Shown here: positions 1 to 8,635 of the stretch, piece by piece | How positions within the stretch are numbered: the stretch's first letter is position 1 | How the letters are laid out: each line of letters starts with the position of its first letter | DNA from: ZC4RG17 sp036380875 | GTDB taxonomy: Bacteria > Actinomycetota > Acidimicrobiia > Spongiisociales > ZC4RG35 | Assembly: GCA_036380875.1 (NCBI GenBank) | Contig: DASVDX010000071.1 | Location: 1 to 64,000, forward strand | Direction: 5' to 3' | DNA: 64,000 nucleotides | Translations under genes and position numbers: made by a program | The notes under the pieces: generated by a model | Told to the model about the DNA's origin: nothing | Seen by the model: the letters and a program-made list of their open reading frames with translations, nothing else | Databases searched by the model: none

Positions 1-1209
1 GTCGAACTGGCCGACACCATGAAGGACAAGTCCTTCCGGGCCGGCGACTTCGTCCGCATCGACCCCAAGACGGGCCTCGTCTTCGAGAAGCTCTCCCGGC
101 CCGAGGTCGAAGACCTGGTTCTCGAAGAAGTCCCCGACGTCACCTACGAACAGGTCGGCGGCCTTTCCGAGCAGATCGAGGCCATCCGCGACGCCGTCGA
201 GCTCCCGTACGTCCACCGGGAACTGTTCAACGACTACGGCCTCGTTCCGCCCAAGGGCGTGCTCCTCTACGGGCCTCCCGGATGCGGCAAGACCCTGATC
301 GCCAAGGCGGTGGCCAACAGCCTGGCCACCGCTGTTGCCGAACGAACCGGCCGCCCGGACGTCCGCAGCTACTTCCTCAACATCAAGGGGCCGGAGCTGC
401 TGAACAAGTGGGTGGGTGAGACCGAGCGCCAGATCCGGCTCATCTTCCAGCGGGCCAAGGAGAAGTCCGACGAAGGCGTGCCCGTCATCGTCTTCTTCGA
501 CGAGATGGACTCGTTGTTCCGCACCCGTGGCTCGGGGATCAGCTCCGACGTGGAGTCGACGATCGTTCCCCAGCTCCTGTCCGAGCTCGACGGCGTCGAG
601 TCCCTGAAGAACGTCATCGTCATCGGTGCGTCCAACCGGGAGGACTTGATCGACCCGGCGATCCTGCGGCCCGGCCGCCTGGATGTGAAGATCAAGATCA
701 ACCGGCCCGACCCCACCGCCGCCCGCCAGATCTTCGGCATCTACCTCGACGAGTCGGTGCCGCTCGACGAAGACGAGCTCCGGGAAGCCGGTGGCGACAG
801 GAAGGCGCTGATCCAGAAGATGATCGACGTCACCGTCGACGCCATGTACGCCGAGTCGGACGAGAACCGCTTCCTCGAGGTCACCTATGCCAACGGCGAC
901 CGCGAGCTCCTCTTCTTCAAGGACTTCGCCTCCGGAGCGATGATCGAGAACATCGTGCGGCGGGCGAAGAAGGACGCCATCAAGCGGGAGATCGCCGGGG
1001 GAGCCCGGGGTGTGCGCACCGACGACCTCCTGAGGGCCATCAAGCAGGAGTTCCGCGAACACGAGGATTTGCCCAACACCACCAACCCTGACGACTGGGC
1101 CAAGATCTCCGGAAAGAAAGGCGAGCGCATCGTCTACGTCCGGACCTTGGTCGAGGGCGACTCCGAGAGCCGAATGATCGAGCGGGTCTCGACAGGGCAG
1201 TACCTGTGA
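1..1209 (+). CDS. mpa: Proteasome-associated AAA ATPase (Mpa/ARC), 5'-truncated by window edge
   Basis: Hexameric AAA+ unfoldase that recognises pupylated proteins and feeds them into the 20S proteasome. The frame is open from base 1, so the N-terminal coiled coil and most of the OB region lie outside the window; the ATG at 19 is internal. Visible: a Walker A GPPGCGKT (nt 271-294), a Walker B ending FFDEMD (about nt 490-510), and a second-region-of-homology stretch with SNRxDLIDPAILRPGR. The protein ends GQYL, the C-terminal motif with penultimate Tyr that docks into the proteasome alpha ring in this family. It lies 16 nt before dop, the standard actinobacterial order. Confidence 0.97.
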   Translation, partial: VELADTMKDKSFRAGDFVRIDPKTGLVFEKLSRPEVEDLVLEEVPDVTYEQVGGLSEQIEAIRDAVELPYVHRELFNDYGLVPPKGVLLYGPPGCGKTLIAKAVANSLATAVAERTGRPDVRSYFLNIKGPELLNKWVGETERQIRLIFQRAKEKSDEGVPVIVFFDEMDSLFRTRGSGISSDVESTIVPQLLSELDGVESLKNVIVIGASNREDLIDPAILRPGRLDVKIKINRPDPTAARQIFGIYLDESVPLDEDELREAGGDRKALIQKMIDVTVDAMYAESDENRFLEVTYANGDRELLFFKDFASGAMIENIVRRAKKDAIKREIAGGARGVRTDDLLRAIKQEFREHEDLPNTTNPDDWAKISGKKGERIVYVRTLVEGDSESRMIERVSTGQYL

Positions 1210-1225
1210 GCCGGAGGTACTGACC

Positions 1226-2695
1226 GTGGCCATCCGCAAGGTCATCGGTACGGAGGTCGAGTACGGCATCGCCGTCAGGGGAGACCCCGAGTTCAACCCT
1301 GCTCTGGGCTCGGCCATGGTCGTCAACTCGTACCCGGGCCCGCGTGTGCGGGTGCAGTGGTCCTACGAGGAGGAGTCTCCGGGCCGCGACGCCCGCGGCT
1401 TCGGGCACGAAGGCTACGGGGTGTCGGATCCCGAGGGCACGCTCGTCAACGCCGTGCTGGGCAACGGGGCCCGGCTCTATGTCGACCATGCCCACCCCGA
1501 ATATTCGGCGCCGGAGTCGTGGGATCCCCGCCAGGCGGCGCTCTACGACAAAGCGGGCGAGCTCGTGATGCACCGGGCGGCGCGGTCGGCTACCGAGCGC
1601 CTCGGTCATCGACTGGCGCTCTACAAGAACAACTCCGACCGCAAGGGCAACTCCTACGGCGCTCACGAGAACTACCTGCTGTCCCGCTCCACACCCTTCG
1701 GGGAGATCATCCGCTATGCGATGACGTTCCTAGTGACCCGCCAGATCTACACCGGTTCGGGGAAGGTGGGCTCGGAGAACGGGCGCCCCCACGTCGATTA
1801 CCAGATCACCCAGCGCGCCGACTTCTTCGAGGAGGAAGTGGGCCTCGAGACGACACTGAAGCGCCCGATCATCAATACCCGTGACGAGCCTCACGGAGAC
1901 TCGACGAAGTACCGCCGCCTGCACGTCATCTTCGGCGATGCCAACCTCTCTGAAGTCCAGACGTTCCTGAAGCTCGGCGCTACTGCCCTGATGCTCGCCG
2001 CCCTCGAAGACGGTGCCCTTCCCGACCCGCTCGACCTGGCCGATCCGGTCACTGCCGCCTGGTCGGTGAGCCACGACCTGACGTTCCGCCGTCCGCTGGA
2101 GCTAGAGGGAGGCTCCACCGCCACCGCCGTGGAGTTGCAGTGGCGCTACTACGAGTGGCTGAGCAAGTACGTGGAGAAAGAACTCGACGAGCCGGTGTGG
2201 CACGACGTCCTACGGGAATGGCAGTCGGTGCTCGAAGACATCGAGGCCGACCCGTCACGCCTTGCCGACCGACTGGACTGGGCTGCCAAGCTCCGTCTGT
2301 TCGAGCGCTACCTCGACCGGGACGACATCGACTGGTCGGACTCCAAGCTGGCGGCCCTCGATCTCCAGTACCACGATGTCGACCCCGAAAAGGGCCTCTA
2401 CCACCGGCTGTTGGCCAGAGGCGACATCCGGCGCCTGTTCACTCCAGAGGACATAGTCGCCGCCGAGACCAACCCGCCCGAGCAGACTCGGGCGTACTTC
2501 CGGGGGAGATGCGTGACCCAGTTCCCGGACAGTCTCGTGGCCGCCAACTGGGATTCGCTCGTTTTCGACCTGGGGGAGCCGCATCTGCGGCGGGTCCCGA
2601 TGCTGGAACCTCTCCGAGGCTCACGCGACCTCGTCGGGCCTATCCTCGATGAGGTGGCCGATGCCACAGAACTGATAAAACGACTAGGAGATTGA
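1226..2695 (+). CDS. dop: Depupylase/Pup deamidase Dop
   Basis: Carboxylate-amine-ligase-fold enzyme that deamidates the C-terminal Gln of Pup to Glu and removes Pup from substrates. GTG start at 1226 with GGAGG at 1213-1217. The N-terminus carries the metal/ATP glutamate motif TEVEYG (residues 9-14). A Dop-type insertion before YVDHAHPEYSAPE contains ESPGRDARGFG, close to mycobacterial Dop and absent from PafA. Also visible are YKNNSDRKGNSYGAHENYL and TRDEPHGDSTKYRRLHV. Length is 489 aa, normal for the family. Pup starts 2 nt after its stop and ends in Gln, consistent with a need for Dop. Confidence 0.96.
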   Translation: MAIRKVIGTEVEYGIAVRGDPEFNPALGSAMVVNSYPGPRVRVQWSYEEESPGRDARGFGHEGYGVSDPEGTLVNAVLGNGARLYVDHAHPEYSAPESWDPRQAALYDKAGELVMHRAARSATERLGHRLALYKNNSDRKGNSYGAHENYLLSRSTPFGEIIRYAMTFLVTRQIYTGSGKVGSENGRPHVDYQITQRADFFEEEVGLETTLKRPIINTRDEPHGDSTKYRRLHVIFGDANLSEVQTFLKLGATALMLAALEDGALPDPLDLADPVTAAWSVSHDLTFRRPLELEGGSTATAVELQWRYYEWLSKYVEKELDEPVWHDVLREWQSVLEDIEADPSRLADRLDWAAKLRLFERYLDRDDIDWSDSKLAALDLQYHDVDPEKGLYHRLLARGDIRRLFTPEDIVAAETNPPEQTRAYFRGRCVTQFPDSLVAANWDSLVFDLGEPHLRRVPMLEPLRGSRDLVGPILDEVADATELIKRLGD

Positions 2696-2697
2696 AC

Positions 2698-2892
2698 ATG
2701 GCTGAGCAGGAACGCTCCCGCGCCAGGGCCCGCGAGAAGCCCGAAGAAGAGATCGAAGATCTGGACGTCTCTGAAGAGAAGTCCGAGACGGACCTGGAGG
2801 AACTCGACGATCTCCTCGACGAGATCGACGCCGTTCTCGAGGAGAACGCCGAGGAGTTCGTGAAGAACTACGTCCAAAAGGGTGGTCAATAG
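2698..2892 (+). CDS. pup: Prokaryotic ubiquitin-like protein Pup (GGQ form)
   Basis: Small, largely disordered protein modifier attached to substrate lysines by PafA and recognised by the Mpa coiled coil. 64 aa from the ATG at 2698, with an AGGAG Shine-Dalgarno at 2686-2690; an in-frame TTG two codons upstream is too close to that site. The N-terminus is rich in Arg and Glu, the centre acidic and predicted helical (LEELDDLLDEIDAVLEENAEEF), and the C-terminus is VQKGGQ. Terminal Gln means it is made as a precursor needing deamidation by the adjacent dop product. Confidence 0.97.
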   Translation: MAEQERSRARAREKPEEEIEDLDVSEEKSETDLEELDDLLDEIDAVLEENAEEFVKNYVQKGGQ

Positions 2893-2993
2893 CCGGCGCG
2901 GCGGTCCCAATCGCCACCTACCACCTATGACCTAGTACCCGCTCGCGCGTGCTCGCGAGACTCGACCCCATAGCGTCTACAGTTCGAGACCTG

Positions 2994-3782
2994 ATGCCTC
3001 ACTTTCCTCTTCCTCTCGACACCCCGGTGCCGAGCAGCAGTTTCCTGGATCTGCTCGAGGCGGTGGGCGCCCGCCCCCGCTGGGAGATCCCGCCCGAGGC
3101 GGCGCGCAGTCTGTCGGTCCCGGAGGGCACGACCGTGCTCGCCCTCCGCTATCAGGGCGGGGTGATCATCGCCGGTGACCGGATGGCCACCGAAGGGCAC
3201 CTCGTCGCCCATCGCTTCATCCAGAAAGTCTTCCCCGCCGACCACTTCTCGGCGGTCGCCGTCGCCGGCACGGCCGGCTTGGCGACCGAGATGGTGCGTC
3301 TGTTCCAGGTGGAGCTCGAGCACTACGAGAAGCTCGAGAACCGCCGCCTTTCTCTCGAGGGCAAGGCGACCTTCCTGGCCCGTCTCGTCCGTGGGCAACT
3401 GCCGATGGCGATTCAGGGCCTGGTGGTCGTGCCTCTGTTCGCCGGCTACGACGAGCTCGACAGGGTGGGGCGCTTGTACTCCTACGACGTCGTCGGCGGC
3501 CGCTACGAGGAACAGGAGTTCGGCTCCACCGGCTCCGGCGCCCGGCTGGCGAAGTCGTACCTGCGCACCGCCTACGAGCCCGACATCGACGCCTCCCGCG
3601 GCATCGACCTGGCAGTGCGGGCTCTGGTCGCCGCAGCCCAGGAGGACACGGCGACCGGCGGCCCGGATCTGAGGCGCGGCATCCTGCCCACCGTCTACCG
3701 GATCGACAGCAACGGGCTCGCCGAACTCTCGAACGACGAGATCCGGCCCTACGCCGAGTCGGCCCTGGAGGACGTCCGATGA
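2994..3782 (+). CDS. prcB: 20S proteasome beta subunit PrcB (with propeptide)
   Basis: Catalytic N-terminal-nucleophile subunit of the core proteasome. From the ATG at 2994 it is 262 aa: an approximately 45-residue propeptide, then cleavage before Thr46 in EG-TTVLALRYQGG, the catalytic Thr. AGDRMATEG and GTAGLATEMVRLFQVELEHYEKLE follow, as in mycobacterial PrcB. A GTG at 2949 is in frame, but a TACAGT hexamer (2978-2983) lies between it and the ATG, so transcription probably starts downstream of the GTG. The gene overlaps prcA by 4 nt (ATGA). Confidence 0.95.
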   Translation: MPHFPLPLDTPVPSSSFLDLLEAVGARPRWEIPPEAARSLSVPEGTTVLALRYQGGVIIAGDRMATEGHLVAHRFIQKVFPADHFSAVAVAGTAGLATEMVRLFQVELEHYEKLENRRLSLEGKATFLARLVRGQLPMAIQGLVVVPLFAGYDELDRVGRLYSYDVVGGRYEEQEFGSTGSGARLAKSYLRTAYEPDIDASRGIDLAVRALVAAAQEDTATGGPDLRRGILPTVYRIDSNGLAELSNDEIRPYAESALEDVR

Positions 3783-4453
3783 GCATGCCCTTCTACGTCG
3801 CCCCCGAGCAGCTCGTTCGCGACAAGGCCGAGTTCGCTCGCAAGGGGATCGCCAGGGGACGGTCGATCATCGCCGTCGAATACGACCACGGCCTGCTGTT
3901 GATGGCCGAGAATCCTTCCCGCTCCCTTCGGAAGATCGCCGAGGTCTACGACCGCATCGCCTTCGCCGGCGTCGGCCGGTACAACGAATACGACATCCTG
4001 CGCAAGGCAGGCGTCCGCCAGGCCGACCTGATGGGTTACCTCTACAGCCGCGAGGACGTCAATGCCATGGCGTTGGCCACTGCCTTCGCCCAAACGCTCG
4101 GCTCCATCTTCAGTCACGAGCTGAAGCCCTACGAGGTGGAGATCCTCATCGCCGAGCTGGGGCAGGAAGGCGAGGAGAACAAGCTCTATCGGGTGTCGTA
4201 CGACGGAACCCTCTCCGATGAACGGCATTTCGCCGCCATCGGCGGCAAGGCGGAGGAGCTGGTAGCCGCACTGGAAGAGTTGTGGCGTCCCGGCTTGACC
4301 CTCCGTGAAGCGCTCGATATCGGCACGGAAGCCTTCCGGCGGGCGGAGGAACGGGAGTCCGAGGGCTGGGAGCTGGTGGTTCTCGACGCCGCCAATGGGC
4401 GTCGGACCTTCCGGCGCCTGGACGAGAGCGAAATCCGCTCATCTGAGAACTGA
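3779..4453 (+). CDS. prcA: 20S proteasome alpha subunit PrcA
   Basis: Structural alpha-ring subunit forming the gate and the docking surface for Mpa. 224 aa beginning MSMPFYVAPEQLVRDKAEFARK, the typical N-terminus, followed by GRSIIAVEYDHGLLLMAEN. No processed Thr is present, as expected. It overlaps prcB by ATGA, implying translational coupling so that alpha and beta rings are made in equal amounts. It is the last gene before a 47-nt gap to pafA. Confidence 0.95.
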   Translation: MSMPFYVAPEQLVRDKAEFARKGIARGRSIIAVEYDHGLLLMAENPSRSLRKIAEVYDRIAFAGVGRYNEYDILRKAGVRQADLMGYLYSREDVNAMALATAFAQTLGSIFSHELKPYEVEILIAELGQEGEENKLYRVSYDGTLSDERHFAAIGGKAEELVAALEELWRPGLTLREALDIGTEAFRRAEERESEGWELVVLDAANGRRTFRRLDESEIRSSEN

Positions 4454-4488
4454 GTCGATCGGTCAGTCCCGAAAGCGCCCGGTTCTCC

Positions 4489-4494
4489 TAGGCT
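4489..4494 (+). promoter_or_regulatory. -10 hexamer for leaderless pafA
   Basis: TAGGCT ends 6 nt before the pafA GTG, and no Shine-Dalgarno is present in the short gap. pafA therefore has its own leaderless promoter, separate from the prcBA unit. Confidence 0.6.
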
Positions 4495-4500
4495 GGCTAC

Positions 4501-5856
4501 GTGGAACGTAGGATCTTCGGCCTGGAGAACGAGTACGGGGTCACCTGTACTCTCCGTGGCCAGCGCCGGCTGAGCCCCGACGAGGTCGCTCGCTACCTCT
4601 TCCGTCGGGTCGTGTCCTGGGGGCGGTCGTCCAACGTCTTCTTGGAGAACGGCGCCCGCCTGTACCTCGACGTCGGCAGTCATCCCGAATACGCCACCCC
4701 GGAATGCGACTCGCTCACCGACGTGGTCGCCCACGACAAAGCCGGCGAACGCATCCTCGAAGGTCTGGTCCATTCGGCCGAACAGCGCCTGGAAGAGGAG
4801 GGGATCCGGGGCGAGATCTATCTCTTCAAGAACAACACCGACTCGGCCGGGAACTCATACGGCTGTCACGAGAACTACCTCGTCAGCCGCCACAAGGACT
4901 TCCACCGCACCGTCGAGGTGCTCATCCCGTTCCTCGTCACCCGCCAGATATTCCTAGGCGCCGGGAAGCTGTCCCAGACCCCCCGCGGCACCGTCTATTC
5001 GCTGTCGCAGCGGGCCGAGCACATCTGGGAAGGCGTCTCCTCGGCGACGACGCGGTCGCGACCGATCATCAACACCCGGGACGAGCCCCACGCCGACGCC
5101 GAGCGGTTCCGACGCCTCCACGTGATCGCCGGCGACTCGAACATGAGCGAGTACGCCACCTACGTGAAGATCGGGACCGTCGTCGCCCTTCTGCAGATGG
5201 TGGAACGGGATGTGGTGTTCCGGGACCTGACCCTCGAGAACCCCATCCGGTCCATCCGGGACATCTCTCACGACCTGACGCTGAAGAAGAAGGTGCGTCT
5301 GGCCAACGGTCGGGAGCTCTCCGCTCTCGACATCCAATGGGAGTACCTCGATCGGGCGATGCGTTTTGCCCGCAGCCCCGGTTTCAGCCCTCAGGTCCAG
5401 CGCGCCGTTGACATGTGGGAGCACCTGCTCACCGGTCTCGAGAAGGACCCTTTGACTCTCGACAGGGAGGTCGACTGGGTCATCAAGTACAAGGTGCTGG
5501 AGCGCTACCGGGACCAGCGAGGACTGTCGATGTCCGATCCGCGGCTGGCGATGCTCGACCTGTCGTATCACGACGTCGACCGCACCCGGGGCGTCTACAA
5601 CCTGATGGCGGGCAAGGGACTGGTCGATCGGGTCGTCACGGACGGCGACATCGCCAACGCCGTGCGGAACCCGCCGCAGACCACCCGGGCCCGCCTGCGG
5701 GGCGAGTTCATCCGGGTCGCCAAGGCCCGCAAGCGAGACTTCACCGTCGACTGGGTGCATTTGAAGCTCAACGACCAGGCGCAGCGCACGGTGCTGTGCA
5801 AGGACCCGTTCAAGTCCCACGACGAACGCGTCGACCGGCTCATCGAATCCCTCTGA
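4501..5856 (+). CDS. pafA: Pup-protein ligase PafA
   Basis: Ligates the C-terminal Glu of deamidated Pup to substrate lysines with ATP. 451 aa from the GTG at 4501. MERRIFGLENEYGVTC holds the catalytic/metal glutamates (E9, E11). Also seen: ENGARLYLDVGSHPEYATPEC, KNNTDSAGNSYGCHENYLVSR and NTRDEPHADAERFRRLHVI. It is a paralogue of Dop but lacks the Dop insertion. It starts leaderlessly from its own -10 box. Confidence 0.96.
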   Translation: MERRIFGLENEYGVTCTLRGQRRLSPDEVARYLFRRVVSWGRSSNVFLENGARLYLDVGSHPEYATPECDSLTDVVAHDKAGERILEGLVHSAEQRLEEEGIRGEIYLFKNNTDSAGNSYGCHENYLVSRHKDFHRTVEVLIPFLVTRQIFLGAGKLSQTPRGTVYSLSQRAEHIWEGVSSATTRSRPIINTRDEPHADAERFRRLHVIAGDSNMSEYATYVKIGTVVALLQMVERDVVFRDLTLENPIRSIRDISHDLTLKKKVRLANGRELSALDIQWEYLDRAMRFARSPGFSPQVQRAVDMWEHLLTGLEKDPLTLDREVDWVIKYKVLERYRDQRGLSMSDPRLAMLDLSYHDVDRTRGVYNLMAGKGLVDRVVTDGDIANAVRNPPQTTRARLRGEFIRVAKARKRDFTVDWVHLKLNDQAQRTVLCKDPFKSHDERVDRLIESL

Positions 5857-5925
5857 CAGTCGAACGAATCTGCCGACTGCCGACTCATCTCGCAATCGCA
5901 CGGCGTGGACGTGGTTTCGGGTTGA

Positions 5926-6846
5926 ATGGTCGCGATGCGCAGGGTGATCGAGAGGCTTCTCAACCTCCTCGCCTTCCTCCTCACCACCCGCCGGCCGGTG
6001 ACCGCCGACGAGATCCGCAATCAGGTCGCCGGCTACGGGGGTTCGAGCGACGAGGCCTTCCACCGGATGTTCGAACGCGACAAAGATCTGCTGCGGCGGA
6101 TCGGCATCCCGATCGAACTCACGGACGGAAACGGCTGGGGCCTCGAGGCGGGTTACCTCATCGACCCCGACGCCTATCGTCTGCCCGATCCGGGCCTCAC
6201 CGACGAGGAGCGGGCGGCGCTGGCGTTGGCGACCCGGGTGGTGCGCCTCGGAGGCGGCCCCGCCGCACCCGAAGGCCTCCTCAAGCTCGGTGGATTCGGA
6301 CCGGGGGAGGGGTCGGAGCCTCTCGGCGCCGACTTGGGCCCAGCCGCCGATCGGCTCGGCGACCTGTTCTCGGCCGTGACCCAGCGCCGCAAGGTGACAT
6401 TCACCTACCGGGGCAAGGAGAGACGAGTGGCCCCCTATGGTTTGGCCCACCGCCGTGGGCACTGGTACCTGGTCGGAGGTGTGGAAGGCGACATCCGTGT
6501 GTTCCGGGTCGATCGGATGGAGGGATCGACGGTCGACTCGGAGGCGGGGACATTCACCCGGCCTGAGGGGTTCTCCCTCCGCGCCGAAATCGACGCCCAT
6601 CCTTGGGAGGCGGGAAGCGAGGAGCCGATCATCGCCAGGGTGCGGTTCGAGCCCGACATGGCTTGGTGGGCGGCGCGGACGCTCCAGGTCGAATACGAAT
6701 CCGGGCCGCTGGAAGTCGAACTGCCGGTCTCGAACGTCGACGCCTTCGTCGGCTGGATCCTCAGCTTCGATGATGCGGCCGTGGTGGTGTCGCCGCCTGA
6801 GCTCCGCGAACAGATCGTCCACCGAGTGGAAGCGGCGATCAGGTGA
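5926..6846 (+). CDS. pafB: WYL-domain transcriptional regulator PafB
   Basis: HTH plus WYL regulator; with PafC it forms the activator of the RecA-independent DNA-damage response in mycobacteria. 306 aa: the N-terminal winged helix begins MRRVIERLLNLLAFLLTTRR and includes DEIRNQVAGYGGSS; the central WYL region has FTYRGKERRVAPYGLAHRRGHWYLVGG; a WCX-like C-terminus follows. The start is ambiguous between ATG 5926 and ATG 5935, neither with a Shine-Dalgarno. It overlaps pafC by 4 nt (GTGA). Confidence 0.88.
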   Translation: MVAMRRVIERLLNLLAFLLTTRRPVTADEIRNQVAGYGGSSDEAFHRMFERDKDLLRRIGIPIELTDGNGWGLEAGYLIDPDAYRLPDPGLTDEERAALALATRVVRLGGGPAAPEGLLKLGGFGPGEGSEPLGADLGPAADRLGDLFSAVTQRRKVTFTYRGKERRVAPYGLAHRRGHWYLVGGVEGDIRVFRVDRMEGSTVDSEAGTFTRPEGFSLRAEIDAHPWEAGSEEPIIARVRFEPDMAWWAARTLQVEYESGPLEVELPVSNVDAFVGWILSFDDAAVVVSPPELREQIVHRVEAAIR

Positions 6847-7769
6847 GCAACCGCACCGCCTTCCGGCTGACCCGCATCCTCGCCATGCTGCCGTGGGTGA
6901 TCGCCAACCCGGGAGCGACGATCGACGAGGTCTGCGAGCGGTTCGGGTACAAGGACCACGAGGACCTCGCTCGTGACCTCGATGTCGTGTTCGTCTGCGG
7001 GCTCCCCGGCTACGGCCCCGGCGACCTCATGGTCGCCTACATCGACGACGACGAGGTGGTGGTCGATGCCGCCGACTACTTCGGGCGAGCCCCCCGGCTC
7101 ACACCGACCGAAGCGCTGTCGATGCTCGCCGCCGGCATGGCCGTGCTGTCGTCTGGACTGGGCAGCCCGGCGTTGGAGTCGGCCGTCGACAAGCTGGCGT
7201 CCACCGTCGCACCCGACACCGACGGCCTCGCTGTGGACGTGCCCGCCGAGCCCGACCTCGTCGGCCCTCTGAGGGAGGCGGCGGCCTCGCAGCGGGTGGT
7301 CGAGATCACCTACACGTCACTGTCCCGGGGAGAGACCACTCGCCGGGCGGTGGAGCCGTGGGTCGTATTCGCCTCCTTGGGAAACTGGTACGTCACGGGG
7401 TATTGCCGTCTGGCACAGGCAGAGCGGGTGTTCCGGGTCGATCGCATCCGCGATCTGGAGGTCACGGGAGAGACGTTCGACCCGCCTCCCGAACGCCCCG
7501 ACCCGGAGGTCCGCTACACGCCTTCCGAAGACGACGTGCGCTGCCGGATCGCCCTCGCCCCGGCTGCCCGCTGGGTTCTCGACTACTACCCCGTGGACGT
7601 CGTCTCCGATGACGGAGAGGAAGTCGTGATCGAGTTCTCCGCCGCCGACCCCTCTGTGGCGGCACGGCTGCTGCTGCGTCTCGGCGACCGGGCTCGCCTG
7701 CTGGAAGGCGACGAAGTGCGCTCCTCCCTCAGGGATCTGGGGGAGCGGATCCTCGCCCGGTACCGCTGA
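6843..7769 (+). CDS. pafC: WYL-domain transcriptional regulator PafC
   Basis: Partner of PafB. 308 aa, GTG start overlapping the pafB stop. The N-terminal HTH-like region (RLTRILAMLPWVIANPGATIDEVCERFGY) is followed by a WYL domain with ITYTSLSRGETTRRAVEPWVVFASLGNWYVTGYCR and RVFRVDRI, then a C-terminal WCX-like extension. Co-translation with pafB fits the known heterodimer. The single-stranded-DNA ligand known for the mycobacterial pair cannot be tested from sequence. Confidence 0.87.
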   Translation: MSNRTAFRLTRILAMLPWVIANPGATIDEVCERFGYKDHEDLARDLDVVFVCGLPGYGPGDLMVAYIDDDEVVVDAADYFGRAPRLTPTEALSMLAAGMAVLSSGLGSPALESAVDKLASTVAPDTDGLAVDVPAEPDLVGPLREAAASQRVVEITYTSLSRGETTRRAVEPWVVFASLGNWYVTGYCRLAQAERVFRVDRIRDLEVTGETFDPPPERPDPEVRYTPSEDDVRCRIALAPAARWVLDYYPVDVVSDDGEEVVIEFSAADPSVAARLLLRLGDRARLLEGDEVRSSLRDLGERILARYR

Positions 7770-7851
7770 CCTATCTCGCTTCAGTTCTCTTCAGTTATGG
7801 GCTGCACCGGTCGATAGATGGTGGACAGCGGAGTGTGGAGTAAACACCAGA

Positions 7852-8142
7852 ATGACCACCATCAAGACGACATGTTCACGATGCGGCGACGTCCACCTCA
7901 CTCCCGGCGATATCGCCCTCGAACTCACCTCGTCTACTGACGAGGGCGTCTACACGTTCACGTGCCCTCTGTGTCATGAACACCAGCGGCGCCCCGCCAA
8001 CGCTCGTGTCGTGTCGGTCCTGTTGGCGACGGGTGTCGCCTATCGGATGATCGAAGACGGGCCCATCACTGAAGACGAGATCGCCCGCTTCGCGGCCGCC
8101 CTCGACGCCGAGCCCGATCCCTTCCGACTTCTCGCAGGCTGA
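7852..8142 (+). CDS. Small zinc-ribbon-like protein of unknown function
   Basis: 96 aa with two CxxC pairs (CSRCGDVHL near residues 8-16 and CPLCHEHQRRP near 38-48) in the spacing of a zinc ribbon, then a helical, acidic C-terminus. The upstream 80 nt are AT-richer than the surroundings and contain a short direct repeat (TTCAGTT, twice near 7780-7797). GGAG at 7836-7839 is a distant possible Shine-Dalgarno. I do not recognise a named family. Its place between pafC and the tat genes may be only positional. Confidence 0.75.
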   Translation: MTTIKTTCSRCGDVHLTPGDIALELTSSTDEGVYTFTCPLCHEHQRRPANARVVSVLLATGVAYRMIEDGPITEDEIARFAAALDAEPDPFRLLAG

Positions 8143-8215
8143 CCTCTTCGAGCATCGATCTCGGCTACTGAACCCTTGCCAGGTCGCCCGCGGGCTCGGT
8201 TGGGCGGGGGATCCC

Positions 8216-8221
8216 TACCAT
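8216..8221 (+). promoter_or_regulatory. -10 hexamer for leaderless tat operon
   Basis: TACCAT ends 6 nt before the ATG at 8228; no Shine-Dalgarno in the gap. Confidence 0.6.
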
Positions 8222-8227
8222 TAGCTC

Positions 8228-8635
8228 ATGCTTCAGGGCGGCGAGATCATCATCATCCTGCTCGTGGCCCTGGTCGTGCTGGGACCACAGCGCCTACCCG
8301 AGGTCGCTCGCAAGATCGGGCAATGGTCGGCGGAGCTGCGTCAGGCCGCCCGCGAGCTGCGCAGTGGCCTCGAAAAAGAGGTGGCCGAGCTGCGCGAGCT
8401 CAAACAGGAGATGAGCCAGCCGCTCGAAGACCTGCGCAAAGACCTCGACGAGGTTTCGAAAGAAGTCGACCAGGTGAGCGGCGAAGTCCGACGTCTGAAG
8501 TGGGTCGGACCCGAGCCGAAGTCCGGGCCCACCCCGGCTGACGCCCTCTCCGACCTCGACGAGATCGAAGGCAAGCGGTCGGACGACCGGCCGGGGGACG
8601 AAACAGAACAGGCCGACGGGGACGAACAGGCGTGA
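8228..8635 (+). CDS. tatB: Sec-independent translocase TatA/TatB-family subunit
   Basis: Single-pass membrane subunit of twin-arginine translocation. 135 aa: a short N-terminal hydrophobic helix (residues about 6-19) ends in VVLGPQRLPEVARKIGQ, the hinge motif; LGP-x-RLP is nearer TatB than TatA. A long charged amphipathic helix and an acidic tail follow. The next gene, overlapping by 4 nt, is tatC. Only one TatA/B-type gene is visible, so either it serves both roles or another copy lies elsewhere. Confidence 0.85.
   Translation: MLQGGEIIIILLVALVVLGPQRLPEVARKIGQWSAELRQAARELRSGLEKEVAELRELKQEMSQPLEDLRKDLDEVSKEVDQVSGEVRRLKWVGPEPKSGPTPADALSDLDEIEGKRSDDRPGDETEQADGDEQA

Noticed and set aside
4954..6822. 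Very long open frame (over 600 codons) on the strand opposite pafA and pafB
   Set aside because: It mirrors two clear conserved genes; long antisense frames are expected in high-GC codon-biased DNA, and the translation shows no known motif.
8228..8635. Missing TatA/TatB partner as a minimal Tat system
   Set aside because: Another copy may lie outside the window; one gene here is not evidence of absence.
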